DNA of 64,000 nt from Streptacidiphilus albus JL83 (GTDB taxonomy: Bacteria > Actinomycetota > Actinomycetes > Streptomycetales > Streptomycetaceae). The stretch lies in NCBI RefSeq assembly GCF_000744705.1, contig NZ_JQML01000001.1:3916017-3980016 (forward strand), in the 5' to 3' direction. The notes under the pieces are model-generated. The model was not told where the DNA came from. It saw only the letters and a program-made list of their open reading frames with translations, and searched no databases. Made by a program: the position numbers and the translations under genes. Of the stretch, positions 1 to 7,958 are shown in pieces. How positions within the stretch are numbered: position 1 is the stretch's first letter; the number at the start of each line of letters is the position of its first letter.

Positions 1-503
1 CCGAGGCCCTGCTCGCGCGCGGGGTCAAGGTCAGGACCATCTACCTCAGCAGCGTCCGCAACGACCCGGGCAGCATCACCCATGCCGACTGGCTGGCCGA
101 ACAGGGAGCCCAGACCCGGACCAGACCGGCGCTCCCGATGCGGATGCAGATCGTGGACCGGAAAGTGGCCGTCGTCCCGCTCGATCCGGACGACAGCTCG
201 AAGGGCGCGGCCGTGATCAGGGAGCAGGGGGTGCTCGCAGGGCTGTGCGCGTTGTTCGAGTACGTGTGGGAGGCGGCGGAGCCGTTCGGGGAGATCTCCT
301 CCACGCCCAAGGGCGAGATCAGCAACCAGCAACGGGAACTGCTCAGGCTGCTGTCGAAGGGACTCACCGACGAGGCGGCGGCGCGCCAGCTCGGAGTGTC
401 GCTGCGGACCGAGCGGCGCATGATCACCGATCTGATGGAGCAACTGGGTGCGCAGAGCAGGTTCCAGCTCGGCCAGCGGGTGATGGAGACAGGGGTGCTC
501 TAG
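1..503 (+). CDS. LuxR-family transcriptional regulator, C-terminal part
   Basis: The reading frame is open from base 3, so the start lies outside the window; 166 codons are visible. The last ~65 residues form a LuxR-type helix-turn-helix (QQRELLRLLSKGLTDEAAAR followed by a recognition helix around SLRTERRMI). The part before it (IVDRKVAVVPLDP, then a segment ending LFEYVWEAAEP) matches the sensor-like domain common in Streptomyces LuxR regulators that lack a receiver domain. It should bind DNA as a dimer; the signal is unknown. Confident for the HTH, less so for the upstream domain name. Confidence 0.8.
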   Translation, partial: EALLARGVKVRTIYLSSVRNDPGSITHADWLAEQGAQTRTRPALPMRMQIVDRKVAVVPLDPDDSSKGAAVIREQGVLAGLCALFEYVWEAAEPFGEISSTPKGEISNQQRELLRLLSKGLTDEAAARQLGVSLRTERRMITDLMEQLGAQSRFQLGQRVMETGVL

Positions 504-767
504 CCTTCTCCATCATTTCTCATCCTCATACGGCCGAAATCCGGGCCACCGCCACTGCTTCCTCACCGGCGCGCAGCCTCCCGCGGAGGCGTCCGGCCAG
601 CCTGAAGGCGAGCCCGACCACGGCCTGGTGGTAACGGCCAGCAGTGGGTCGGTGAGCAGTTGCCGTACTTGCCGCTGACCGCCTTTGCAACAGCAGCCTC
701 CTCCTCGCGGACCGGCCGCGCTGGGCTGCGCCGGGGAGAGGAGCGGGCGTGGGCGGATGCCGGCGGG

Positions 768-1766
768 TCAGCCGGCAGCCCGCTGCCACGCGTCGTCGTA
801 CATTTCCTGGGCGTTTGCCTCGTTGTAGTGCCCGAAGGCGTCTATCCCGCCGGGGCCGGTGAAGCCGATCAGCACGCCGACCACCGCCCACTGGTGATCG
901 GGACCCACTTGCTGGAAGAGCGGCGAGCCGCTCGCACCAGCCCTGATGTCGCAGTTGTTCATCTGCCAGGTCTGTGCGGCGTAGCGGTAGTTCTGGATGG
1001 TTCGGTTGGCACACGTGGCCTGACGGTTCTGCGGCGTGTAGTAGCCGAGGGTCGCGACGCCGGAGATCGAGGTGAGGTTGAGAATGGGGAAAAATTTGTA
1101 CACGCCGACGCTGGCCAGCGACCGCCCGGTACTGCCGCGTCCGACCACGGCGAAGGCGTAGTCCCATTGATGCCCTGGACGTGATGCTGTTGAGAAGTAG
1201 TACGTGTCCAGGACCTGGAAGCGACCGTTGGGGGCCCTTCCGCCGTCGTAGCCCGGGTAGTAGTAGATGCTGCCGCGGTCCGCGTCCTCGACGCAGTGCC
1301 GGGCGGTCTCGATGATTCCGAACCTGGCATTGGGGCTGGCCAGGGAGACCGCGGCGCAGTTCTTGTCCTGGCACCCCTGGGTGAAGTACAGCTTTCCGTA
1401 GCCGTCGTTTCCGGCGACTTGGGGTTCGGGCGCGGACGTCTGCACGGCGTCCGACTCGGCGGCGTGTCCGGCGGTCGATGTCGCCGGCGACCGCGCGTCC
1501 GAGGCGGCAGACGCCTTGCAGGCGCCAGGCGCGGCCTGGCCGGCCGAGGCGGCGTAGGCCGGGCCGCCGACGCACACTCCGGCGATCAGCAGCGCGGCGG
1601 CCAGCACCGGACAGGCAAGTCGTCGAACCCGTGCCGGCCTGACCCCGGCCTTGGCGCGGCCGAAGCGCGCCCTCCCGATGCCGGTGCCGAGGAGCGCGGT
1701 GAGGAAGGTACTCCTGGCCAGGGCGGCCAGGAAGCGGTACTGGACGGGCGAGCTGCGCATGTGCAT
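768..1766 (-). CDS. Secreted trypsin-like (S1/V8-type) serine protease
   Basis: A 332-residue protein. Start ATG at 1766 is chosen because a GGAGAGG ribosome site lies 8 bases upstream; the open frame continues upstream only into IS remnant sequence. There is a long basic N-region of about 50 residues, a hydrophobic core (about 50-66) and an AYA-A cleavage site near residue 72. The catalytic triad is visible: His157 in ETARHCVED, Asp202 in QWDYAFAVV and Ser279 in RAGASGSPLF. It probably hydrolyses extracellular proteins. The long N-region is odd for a signal peptide, and a shorter start cannot be excluded. No operon partner: the next gene upstream on the same strand is separated by IS3 remnant DNA. 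Confidence 0.82.
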   Translation of the reverse strand: MHMRSSPVQYRFLAALARSTFLTALLGTGIGRARFGRAKAGVRPARVRRLACPVLAAALLIAGVCVGGPAYAASAGQAAPGACKASAASDARSPATSTAGHAAESDAVQTSAPEPQVAGNDGYGKLYFTQGCQDKNCAAVSLASPNARFGIIETARHCVEDADRGSIYYYPGYDGGRAPNGRFQVLDTYYFSTASRPGHQWDYAFAVVGRGSTGRSLASVGVYKFFPILNLTSISGVATLGYYTPQNRQATCANRTIQNYRYAAQTWQMNNCDIRAGASGSPLFQQVGPDHQWAVVGVLIGFTGPGGIDAFGHYNEANAQEMYDDAWQRAAG

Positions 1767-1874
1767 GGGAAATCCCTCTCCCGTTGAGTGAAAAACCGTC
1801 AGTTGCTCCGGAATGGCAGGTACATCAGCCTGAGGTGCCCCCGTGATCTTGGATACTCGTCCTTGCACGGCGAG

Positions 1875-2000
1875 GGTGTGTCCTTGTCGGGTCTCGTGTG
1901 GGGTGAGGTAGCCCAAGGTGGGGTGTTTGCGTAGCCGGCGGCGGTTGCCGAAGGTCTCGATCACCCTGTTGCCCAATTCGGGTACAGCTCGCCTGATGGC
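1875..2000 (-). pseudogene. IS3-family transposase C-terminal remnant
   Basis: A short frame carries the signature end of IS3-family OrfB transposases: IETFGNRRRLRKHPTLGYL then TPHETR, which corresponds to the usual YNRRRxHSxLGYxSPxE motif around the last catalytic glutamate. Nothing upstream of it is recognisable and the frame meets a stop just before position 2023. It is a dead fragment that records an old insertion between the protease and the metallo-hydrolase gene. Confidence 0.7.
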
Positions 2001-2024
2001 GAAGGGTGTGGCGTCTGCAGCTGC

Positions 2025-2780
2025 TCACAGTCCTTCCCCGTCCGGAGCGCGCAGGCGTCCCCGTGCCACGAGGCGGTCGAGTCGTCGCTGCTCTGCGGCC
2101 GCCCAGCGGTCCACCCGTTCCGGGTCGAGGGGTGCGCCGTGTCCGACGTGGATCTTCGTGGGACGCAGGGCCAGCATCTCGCGCAGGCTGGCCAGATTGC
2201 CGAGGCGGTCGTCGTGGAAGGGCGGGTTGGCGGGTCGCCCCTTGACCAGGCCCAGGAGCGGGGTGGCCACGAGGTCTCCGGCCACCAGGTCGCCGTCGTC
2301 GGTCAGGACGGAGACGGAGCCGGGCGTGTGGCCCGGGGTGGGCATGATGCGTGCCTCGACGCCGAAGTCCGCCAGGTGCGTCTCGCCTCGGATGAGCACG
2401 TTCGGGTCGAACGGTTCGGTGGTTTCGCGCACCCGGGAGGTGCGGGCGAAGAGGTGCCCGAACAGCCCGATGGGCAGGTAGGGCTCGCTCACCCGGCCCG
2501 CTCGGTAGATGCCCAGGTCGGCGACGTGGCCGGCGATCGGTGCGCCGGTGAGTCGGCTGAGCTCCGCGGCGGAGCCGAAGTGGTCGACGTGGCCGTGGGT
2601 GACGACGATCAGGCTGACGTCCTTGGGGTCCACGCCGTGGGCGGCGACCTGGTCGTGGATCAGTCGGCCGCTGCCGGGCGTTCCGGCGTCGACGATGACC
2701 GGTCGTTTGCCGAGCAGCAGATAGGCGTTGACGACGTGGCGGCCGAGCACCGGTATGGCAATGACCTTGGTCGGTGGCAT
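2025..2780 (-). CDS. MBL-fold metallo-hydrolase
   Basis: A 251-residue cytosolic protein with no signal peptide. The metallo-beta-lactamase metal ligands are all present: H62, H64, D66 and H67 in THGHVDHFG, H151 in MPTPGHTPGS, D169 in VAGDLVA and H214 in VGHGAP. The family uses two zinc or iron ions to hydrolyse thioesters, lactones, phosphodiesters and similar bonds, so the substrate cannot be told. Start ATG at 2780 follows a GGAG six bases upstream. It lies downstream of the ribosome-inactivating protein gene on the same strand but is separated by 143 bases holding a possible terminator. Confidence 0.88.
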   Translation of the reverse strand: MPPTKVIAIPVLGRHVVNAYLLLGKRPVIVDAGTPGSGRLIHDQVAAHGVDPKDVSLIVVTHGHVDHFGSAAELSRLTGAPIAGHVADLGIYRAGRVSEPYLPIGLFGHLFARTSRVRETTEPFDPNVLIRGETHLADFGVEARIMPTPGHTPGSVSVLTDDGDLVAGDLVATPLLGLVKGRPANPPFHDDRLGNLASLREMLALRPTKIHVGHGAPLDPERVDRWAAAEQRRLDRLVARGRLRAPDGEGL

Positions 2781-2844
2781 GGAGGGCTCCTTGACGGGTG
2801 CGGGATGGGCGCCGGCCAACGGGCGCCCCGGGCCGCCCGCCCGG

Positions 2845-2893
2845 CCGGGCACCGAGGAATCCCGGTGGTGGGGATCGCCGTGGCGGTGCCCGG
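2845..2893 (-). terminator. Possible terminator after the ribosome-inactivating protein gene
   Basis: A 10-base perfect inverted repeat (CCGGGCACCG / CGGTGCCCGG) with a GC-rich 29-base loop lies just downstream of the minus-strand gene ending at 2924. There is no U-tract, which is common for actinobacterial terminators. The function is inferred from position only. Confidence 0.35.
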
Positions 2894-2923
2894 GGCGGGT
2901 GCGGCGCGGTTCGAGCGCGAGGT

Positions 2924-3877
2924 CTACAGCTCGGTGCGGCCCGGGCCGCCTGCGTTGGCGCGGTTGCCGAGGAGGATCCCGACGTACCGGGAGAGATCGT
3001 TCCACGAGTGGAGGACGAGGTTGGTCGAGTGACCGTCGCTGTCGGCGGCACCGGCTCCGACGATCGTCACGGGCCGGGTCGTACTGTTGTTGCTGACGGA
3101 CACCCCGTAGCCGGACATGGCCTCCCAGTTGTTTTCGAGGTTCTGCTCCTGCGTCGGGAGACCGCCCCGCGAGTCGGGCGTGCCCAGGGCCTGCGACATG
3201 ATCCCGTAGACATTGCTGAACCGCGCTGCTTCCGACGTCACCTGGATCAGGAGCATGAGGGAGCGGGCGGCGGACTGTGCACTGGTGGCGAGGTTGCCGG
3301 ATGTCGTGGTGGCGAGGCTGGCGACGGACGAGTAGATGTCGTTCATGGAGATCGGCATCGCACCACGGCCGCGTCCGGCTGCCGCGCTGAGGCCGTCGTA
3401 GTTGCTGGCGAACGGGAGCCTCTGGAACCCCCCGTGGAAGCCCTGGGCAAGAGCGCCGCCGGTGACCAGGTCGACGGCGGTGGGACTCAGGTCGTTGAAG
3501 TAGAGGGTCTGGTTGTTCGCGTTCGTGAAGGCGAGCACGTAGAGGTTCTGCGGATCGATCCACAGCGTCATGGGGAGGGGATGGGTGCTGCCGGTCGCAT
3601 TGATATCGGCCCGGATGATGCCGCCTGCGTTGCTCTGGGCGATGTACGTGCCGCCGCGGAAAGCATGGCCGGCGGCACGGCGCAGGCTGTTGATGAAGGC
3701 GCTGTAGCCGGCGGCGGCGCTGTTGCCCGGCCTGTTGTCGAGCTCCATGTAGATGTGGGCGACCTGCCCGGGGCCGACATCCGCTGCGGCTGGTCCGGCC
3801 GTTCCGACCATGGTGGCCAGAAGCACTGCGAAGGAAATGACGACCACCTTCGCGGACCTGAGTCCGAAGAGTCTCAC
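2924..3877 (-). CDS. Secreted ribosome-inactivating protein (rRNA N-glycosidase)
   Basis: A 317-residue protein with a signal peptide (hydrophobic about 10-25, cleavage near AAA-DVG at 32). It carries the active-site set of ricin A chain and Shiga-type toxins: Tyr113 (NLYVLAF), Tyr160 (ASNYDGL), Glu216 and Arg219 in TSEAARF, and Trp251 in ENNWEAM. Such enzymes remove one adenine from the sarcin-ricin loop of large-subunit rRNA and stop translation. Export suggests action on other organisms, such as eukaryotes. No B-chain or lectin domain and no obvious immunity gene is seen. Start GTG 3877 is chosen for the AGGGAG seven bases upstream and because it places the signal peptide at the N-terminus. 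Other streptomycete genomes are known to encode such proteins. Confidence 0.88.
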   Translation of the reverse strand: MRLFGLRSAKVVVISFAVLLATMVGTAGPAAADVGPGQVAHIYMELDNRPGNSAAAGYSAFINSLRRAAGHAFRGGTYIAQSNAGGIIRADINATGSTHPLPMTLWIDPQNLYVLAFTNANNQTLYFNDLSPTAVDLVTGGALAQGFHGGFQRLPFASNYDGLSAAAGRGRGAMPISMNDIYSSVASLATTTSGNLATSAQSAARSLMLLIQVTSEAARFSNVYGIMSQALGTPDSRGGLPTQEQNLENNWEAMSGYGVSVSNNSTTRPVTIVGAGAADSDGHSTNLVLHSWNDLSRYVGILLGNRANAGGPGRTEL

Positions 3878-3941
3878 TGCTGTTCTCCCTCTTGCTCGGG
3901 GGCTTCGATTTCGGAGGGTCGTCGGGCCGGATTCGCCCGGG

Positions 3942-4628
3942 CTACGCCTCAAGGGACTTCGCGGCTTCGCGGATCACGTCGAGGACGAAGTCCGGGTGCG
4001 AGAGCATGGGGACGTGGCTGCTGTCGACGTCGTAGGTCTTCGCACCCATGCGCTCGGCGGCGAAGCGTTCCAGGTCGGGGTTGACGGTGCGGTCGTCGTT
4101 GGCGACGATGTACCAGCTCGGCTTGGTCTTCCAGGCGGTGCCGGGGACCTGCTGGTTGAACAGGTCCGCGTCCGGCACGGCCCCGGTCGCCAGAACGAGT
4201 TTCTGCTCCGCTTCGGGCAGGTCGCCGGCGAAGTCCTGAATGCCTGATGCCTTGAGCCACAGGCGCCCGTCGGCGACCTCGATGTGTTCGAAGACGGGTG
4301 TGGCGGGGAACTGTTCCTGCTGCTGCTGGGAGGTCTCGGTCTCGTCCGGGCTGAGCGCGGCGATGTAGACCAGTGCGCCGACACGGTCGTGGGTGCCCGC
4401 CTTGGTGATCAGGGTCCCGCCGTAGGAGTGCCCGACGAGCACGATCGGGCCCGGCACGTGGTTGAGCGTGAAGGTGACGCACGCTACGTCGCTCTCCAGC
4501 GAGTTGAGGCCGTGCTGCGAGGCGAACACCTCGTGCCCCTCAGCCTGGAGCGCGGGAATGAGCTTGTTGAAGCACGAGCCGTCGGCCCAGAGCCCGTGGA
4601 CGAAGACGATGCTGGCCTTGCCTGCCAT
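3942..4628 (-). CDS. Alpha/beta hydrolase
   Basis: A 228-residue cytosolic alpha/beta hydrolase. The oxyanion-hole segment is FVHGLWADGS near the N-terminus, the nucleophile elbow is GHSYGG (Ser68), an acid lies in VANDDRTV, and the catalytic histidine is in DSSHVPML. The type resembles plant salicylate-esterase-like hydrolases that are common in Streptomyces. Start ATG 4628 has GGAG eight bases upstream. It sits 64 bases upstream of the ribosome-inactivating protein gene on the same strand. It is similar in sequence pattern to the hydrolases at 13.3 and 14.2 kb, which suggests local paralogues. Substrate unknown. Confidence 0.88.
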   Translation of the reverse strand: MAGKASIVFVHGLWADGSCFNKLIPALQAEGHEVFASQHGLNSLESDVACVTFTLNHVPGPIVLVGHSYGGTLITKAGTHDRVGALVYIAALSPDETETSQQQQEQFPATPVFEHIEVADGRLWLKASGIQDFAGDLPEAEQKLVLATGAVPDADLFNQQVPGTAWKTKPSWYIVANDDRTVNPDLERFAAERMGAKTYDVDSSHVPMLSHPDFVLDVIREAAKSLEA

Positions 4629-4815
4629 GAGATGCGCTCCTTTGTGGACAGTCAGTGGATGGGTTGCCCGCCGTACCACTGCGTACGGTGGGGAGGGAGG
4701 GCGGTCGATTCCGCTCGGGCGGCCTTCCGCCGAACGGCGCGACCACGTTGCGGTGGTTGCGAATCACGTGCGGGTGTGACCGGGGCCGGCGGCGTGAATC
4801 GACCGGCCGCGCTGT

Positions 4816-5625
4816 CTACGCCGCGGTTATCGCGGCGACGAACGAGCTGATGTGCGCGGCGACCTGGTCGGGTACCTCCAGCGGGGAGAGGTGGCCGGTG
4901 TCGTGCAGCTCGGTGAGGGTGGCGGTGGGGATCAGCGGCAGCAGGTGCTCCCGCAGGACCTGCGGCGGGTCGACCTGGTCGTGGCTGCCGGCCAGGACCA
5001 GCACGGGAACGCCGATGGTGCCGACGACGCCGGAGAAGTCCTCGACCAGGCCCTGGCGCGGCCAGGCCAGTCGGGCGCCCTCGGCCGGGCGCAGGCTGTC
5101 CTCGACGACCTGCTGCCGCAGCTCCTCGGGCAGAGCGCTGACGGTCAGCACCTGGTCGATGCTCTGTTCCACGCTCTCAGCGGTGTCGTAGGCATGCGAC
5201 AGGACGTCCTGGAAGTGGCCGGTGATGCCCACCGGTGCGGGCGGCGCGGGTGCGACGAGCACGACGCCGCGCAGGCCGGAGGGCTGACGCGAGGCCAGGA
5301 CCTGGGCTGTCTTGCCGCCCATGGAGTGGCCCACCACGACGTACTCGCTGCAGCCGAGCGCGTCGATGACGCTTTGCGCGTCGTCGGCGAGCTGCTCGAT
5401 CCCGTAGGGGCCGGGGACCGCGGTGGACCGGCCCCACCCCCGGTGGTCGGTCGAGGCGAACGCCTGCCCGACATGTAGGTGTTCGATCACGGGCCGCCAG
5501 GTGCGGTGTGAGCCGCCCCAGTAGTGCAGGAAGACCAGGGCCGGTCCGCTGCCCTCACGTACGTGCCCGTACAGCCGACCGCCCTGGACCTCGAAGTAGC
5601 GCCCTATCGGCGTGTAACCAGTCAT
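4816..5625 (-). CDS. Alpha/beta hydrolase
   Basis: A 269-residue alpha/beta hydrolase of the classical esterase/haloperoxidase type. It has HYWGGSHRTW for the oxyanion hole, GHSMGG with Ser101 as nucleophile, Asp in LAGSHDQVDP and His in HDTGHLSPLE. This is a different subfamily from the 228-residue neighbour. Start ATG 5625 follows GGGAGAA. It is divergent from the GlxA-type regulator at 5908, with a 282-base intergenic region that could hold its control sites; regulation by that neighbour is an inference. Confidence 0.87.
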   Translation of the reverse strand: MTGYTPIGRYFEVQGGRLYGHVREGSGPALVFLHYWGGSHRTWRPVIEHLHVGQAFASTDHRGWGRSTAVPGPYGIEQLADDAQSVIDALGCSEYVVVGHSMGGKTAQVLASRQPSGLRGVVLVAPAPPAPVGITGHFQDVLSHAYDTAESVEQSIDQVLTVSALPEELRQQVVEDSLRPAEGARLAWPRQGLVEDFSGVVGTIGVPVLVLAGSHDQVDPPQVLREHLLPLIPTATLTELHDTGHLSPLEVPDQVAAHISSFVAAITAA

Positions 5626-5907
5626 GTCGTTCTCCCGTCGGAATCCTGCGGCGGCGATTCGACGTCGCCACCGCGTCACGGCCCGCGTTCCGCCCGTCTC
5701 GGCCACGCCCCATCCTGCTGGGGTCCTCGTTGATCAACCACTGTCCCGATTGCCACCCTCCATAATTTTCGGGACAGCTTTCCCTCAAGCCGCACCATGC
5801 CTTGCGCCGACCGCACGGCCCTGGGCCAGCAAGGCGGAACGGCACCGGATGTGCGCCGATGCGGGAGCGTCGGATGGCTGGAGTACTACGGACGTAGGAT
5901 TCCCGCC

Positions 5908-6861
5908 ATGGCACCTCATCGCGTCGCGGTCCTGGCACTGCCCGCCGTGCTGCCCATCGACCTGGGCATCCCCACGCAGATCTTCAACCCCCGGCCCGGG
6001 ACTCCCTACGAGATGACCGTCTGCGGCGCCACGCGCGGCAACGTGGTCACCAGCACCGGCTTCACCGTGGGTGTGAGCGCCGGACTGCCCGCGCTGGCGC
6101 GAGCGGACACCATCATCGTGCCGGGGTACTGGGACTACCGCCGTCCGCCCGCCCCCGAGGTCCTCGCGGCCCTCAAACTCGCCTACCGCCGCGGGGCGCG
6201 GATCGCCTCGATCTGCACGGGCGCGTTCACCCTGGCCGCCGCAGGACTTCTCAACGGCCGTACCGTGACGACGCACTGGGCCAGCGCCGACGACCTGGAG
6301 GACCTCCACCCGCAGGTGAGCGTGGACCGCAACGTCCTCTACATCGACGACGGACAGATACTGACCTCCGCCGGCGTGACCGCCGGGATCGACCTGTGCC
6401 TGTACCTCGTACGCAAGGACCTGGGCGCGGCAGCCGCCAACGAGATCGCCCGCGAACTGGTCGCCGCACCACACCGCGACGGCGGCCAGGCGCAGTACAT
6501 CGCCCGGTCGCTGCCAGAGCCCACCGCGCACACCCTCTCGGCCACCCGCGACTGGGCCCTGCAGCATCTCGACGAGCCGCTCACCCTGGACATCCTCGCC
6601 CGTCACGCCCGCATCTCCACTCGCACGCTCGTGCGGATGTGGCGTCAGGAGACCGGCGCCACCCCGCACCAGTGGGTGCTGACCGCCCGCATCGACCACG
6701 CCCGTGAACTGCTCGAAGCCACCCCCCTGAGCGTTGAGCAGATCGCCGACCAGACGGGCCTGGGCAGCAGCACCAACCTGCGGGCACGCTTCCGCGACCA
6801 CCTCGGCACCACCCCCACCGCGTACCGGCGCATGTTCCAACGCTCCGGCGCGGACGACTGA
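5908..6861 (+). CDS. GlxA-family transcriptional regulator (DJ-1/PfpI plus AraC)
   Basis: A 317-residue protein with two domains. Residues about 5-180 form a class I glutamine-amidotransferase-like fold with the nucleophile-position Cys103 in IASICTGAFTLA; residues about 215-310 form an AraC-type double helix-turn-helix (TLDILARHARISTRTLVRMW and a second HTH ending TPTAYRRMF). Such proteins bind DNA, and the first domain is thought to sense a ligand. Start ATG 5908 is chosen over an upstream in-frame ATG because of the nearby AGGA and because it matches the usual family N-terminus (RVAVLALP). Its divergent neighbour is an alpha/beta hydrolase, which may be its target. Confidence 0.88.
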   Translation: MAPHRVAVLALPAVLPIDLGIPTQIFNPRPGTPYEMTVCGATRGNVVTSTGFTVGVSAGLPALARADTIIVPGYWDYRRPPAPEVLAALKLAYRRGARIASICTGAFTLAAAGLLNGRTVTTHWASADDLEDLHPQVSVDRNVLYIDDGQILTSAGVTAGIDLCLYLVRKDLGAAAANEIARELVAAPHRDGGQAQYIARSLPEPTAHTLSATRDWALQHLDEPLTLDILARHARISTRTLVRMWRQETGATPHQWVLTARIDHARELLEATPLSVEQIADQTGLGSSTNLRARFRDHLGTTPTAYRRMFQRSGADD

Positions 6862-6958
6862 CCAGCATCGCGCAGACGGATCACCGCAGGGCTGCACCGG
6901 TGCCGCTCCGGCCGGCGTTGGGCAGATCGGGTCATCGTCAGCGCAACCGGGGCTCGTG

Positions 6959-7495
6959 TCAGCCGCCGGACTTCGCCGCGGTGCTGCCGGCGGGTCGGTC
7001 CGCGCCCGTTGCCAGATGCGCCCGGACGAGCCACTGGGACTTCTCCAGGCCCCGCAGCTGGCCGATCAGCAGGTCCTCGGTCGCGGGCTCGTTCACGCCT
7101 GACACGGTGACAGCTTCGCGTGTGCCCTCGATGACACGCGTGTACGAGGCGTCGAGGGCGCTCAGGTGGATGCTGGTGTCGGCGCGGCCGATGCCGTAGT
7201 CGTCCCACGCCCGCTCGGCGACCAGCGCGCCGGCGGTTCCCTGCGCGACTCCGCCAAGGGTGGCGATCCGCTCGGCGACGTCATCGGTCATCACACGCAC
7301 CGCGTCCGCCTGCGCGTCCAGCAGCTCGTGGACAGCGATGAAGTTGGGGCCGACCAGGTTCCAGTGGGCGTGCTTGAGAGTCAGGTACAGGTCGTTCAGA
7401 GCGTGCAGGCGCCCCTGCAGCAGCCCGACCGGGGTCGAGGCGTGACCCGGCGAAACGCCTTGGACGACGGATGCGGCAAGCTGTTGCGTGTTCAT
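6959..7495 (-). CDS. dps: Dps-family ferritin-like DNA-protection protein
   Basis: A 178-residue Dps protein. The ferroxidase-centre block is clear: LKHAHWNLVGPNFIAVHELL then D60 and DDVAERIATLGG, with H44, H56 and D60 as expected iron ligands. Dps forms a dodecamer that oxidises and stores iron and shields DNA from hydrogen peroxide. The C-terminal tail is short and not strongly basic, so DNA binding is uncertain. ATG 7495 has AGGAGAG five bases upstream. The start overlaps by four bases the end of a doubtful upstream frame. Confidence 0.92.
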   Translation of the reverse strand: MNTQQLAASVVQGVSPGHASTPVGLLQGRLHALNDLYLTLKHAHWNLVGPNFIAVHELLDAQADAVRVMTDDVAERIATLGGVAQGTAGALVAERAWDDYGIGRADTSIHLSALDASYTRVIEGTREAVTVSGVNEPATEDLLIGQLRGLEKSQWLVRAHLATGADRPAGSTAAKSGG

Positions 7496-7650
7496 GGTCT
7501 CTCCTCGGATGAGGCGCCCTGGGCGGGTGGGCCAAGAGCCGGTCGGTCCGCCCGCAGGCGGTCCGCCGGTCCGGGGCGGATGTCGAGGATCAGCCTGCCC
7601 CGACGGTCTCCCCGGGTCATCAGCCGATTGACTGCGGTTTGACTGGCGGT
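7492..7650 (-). pseudogene. Possible dehydrogenase C-terminal remnant
   Basis: A minus-strand frame ends in ATGA overlap with dps and reads NRLMTRGDRRGRLILDIRP near its end. This resembles the extreme C-terminus of zinc-type alcohol dehydrogenases and quinone reductases. Nothing further upstream in the 7496-7958 gap is recognisable. The match is short and could be chance. Confidence 0.2.
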
Positions 7651-7958
7651 CGCAGCAACCCGACTTCGTCGGCCGCAGACGCCCTCCTCACCACACGGGG
7701 CTGCCCCCGGCAGCCAGTGGCTCCAGGCCGTCCGCCCGCATCGGCAGTTCGGGTCGTCAGTTCTGCCTATGGATCTTCGTGTGCACCGCGGGAGAACCCT
7801 GGTTCGCTGGAGAACAAGGTTGAACGGGGCAGGCGGAAGAGGATGAGACTGATGGGAACTCCGGTACATCTCGGCGCGCGCTCACAGGTGCCCCGAGCGC
7901 GGAATCCCGGATCCGGATCGCCGGATCGCGGTATCGCAACCAATCCCGGCATGAGCCC

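Noticed and set aside
526..1575. Long minus-strand frame of 349 codons
   Set aside because: It is out of frame with the serine protease gene, extremely Arg-rich and has no motifs; a shadow of high-GC coding DNA.
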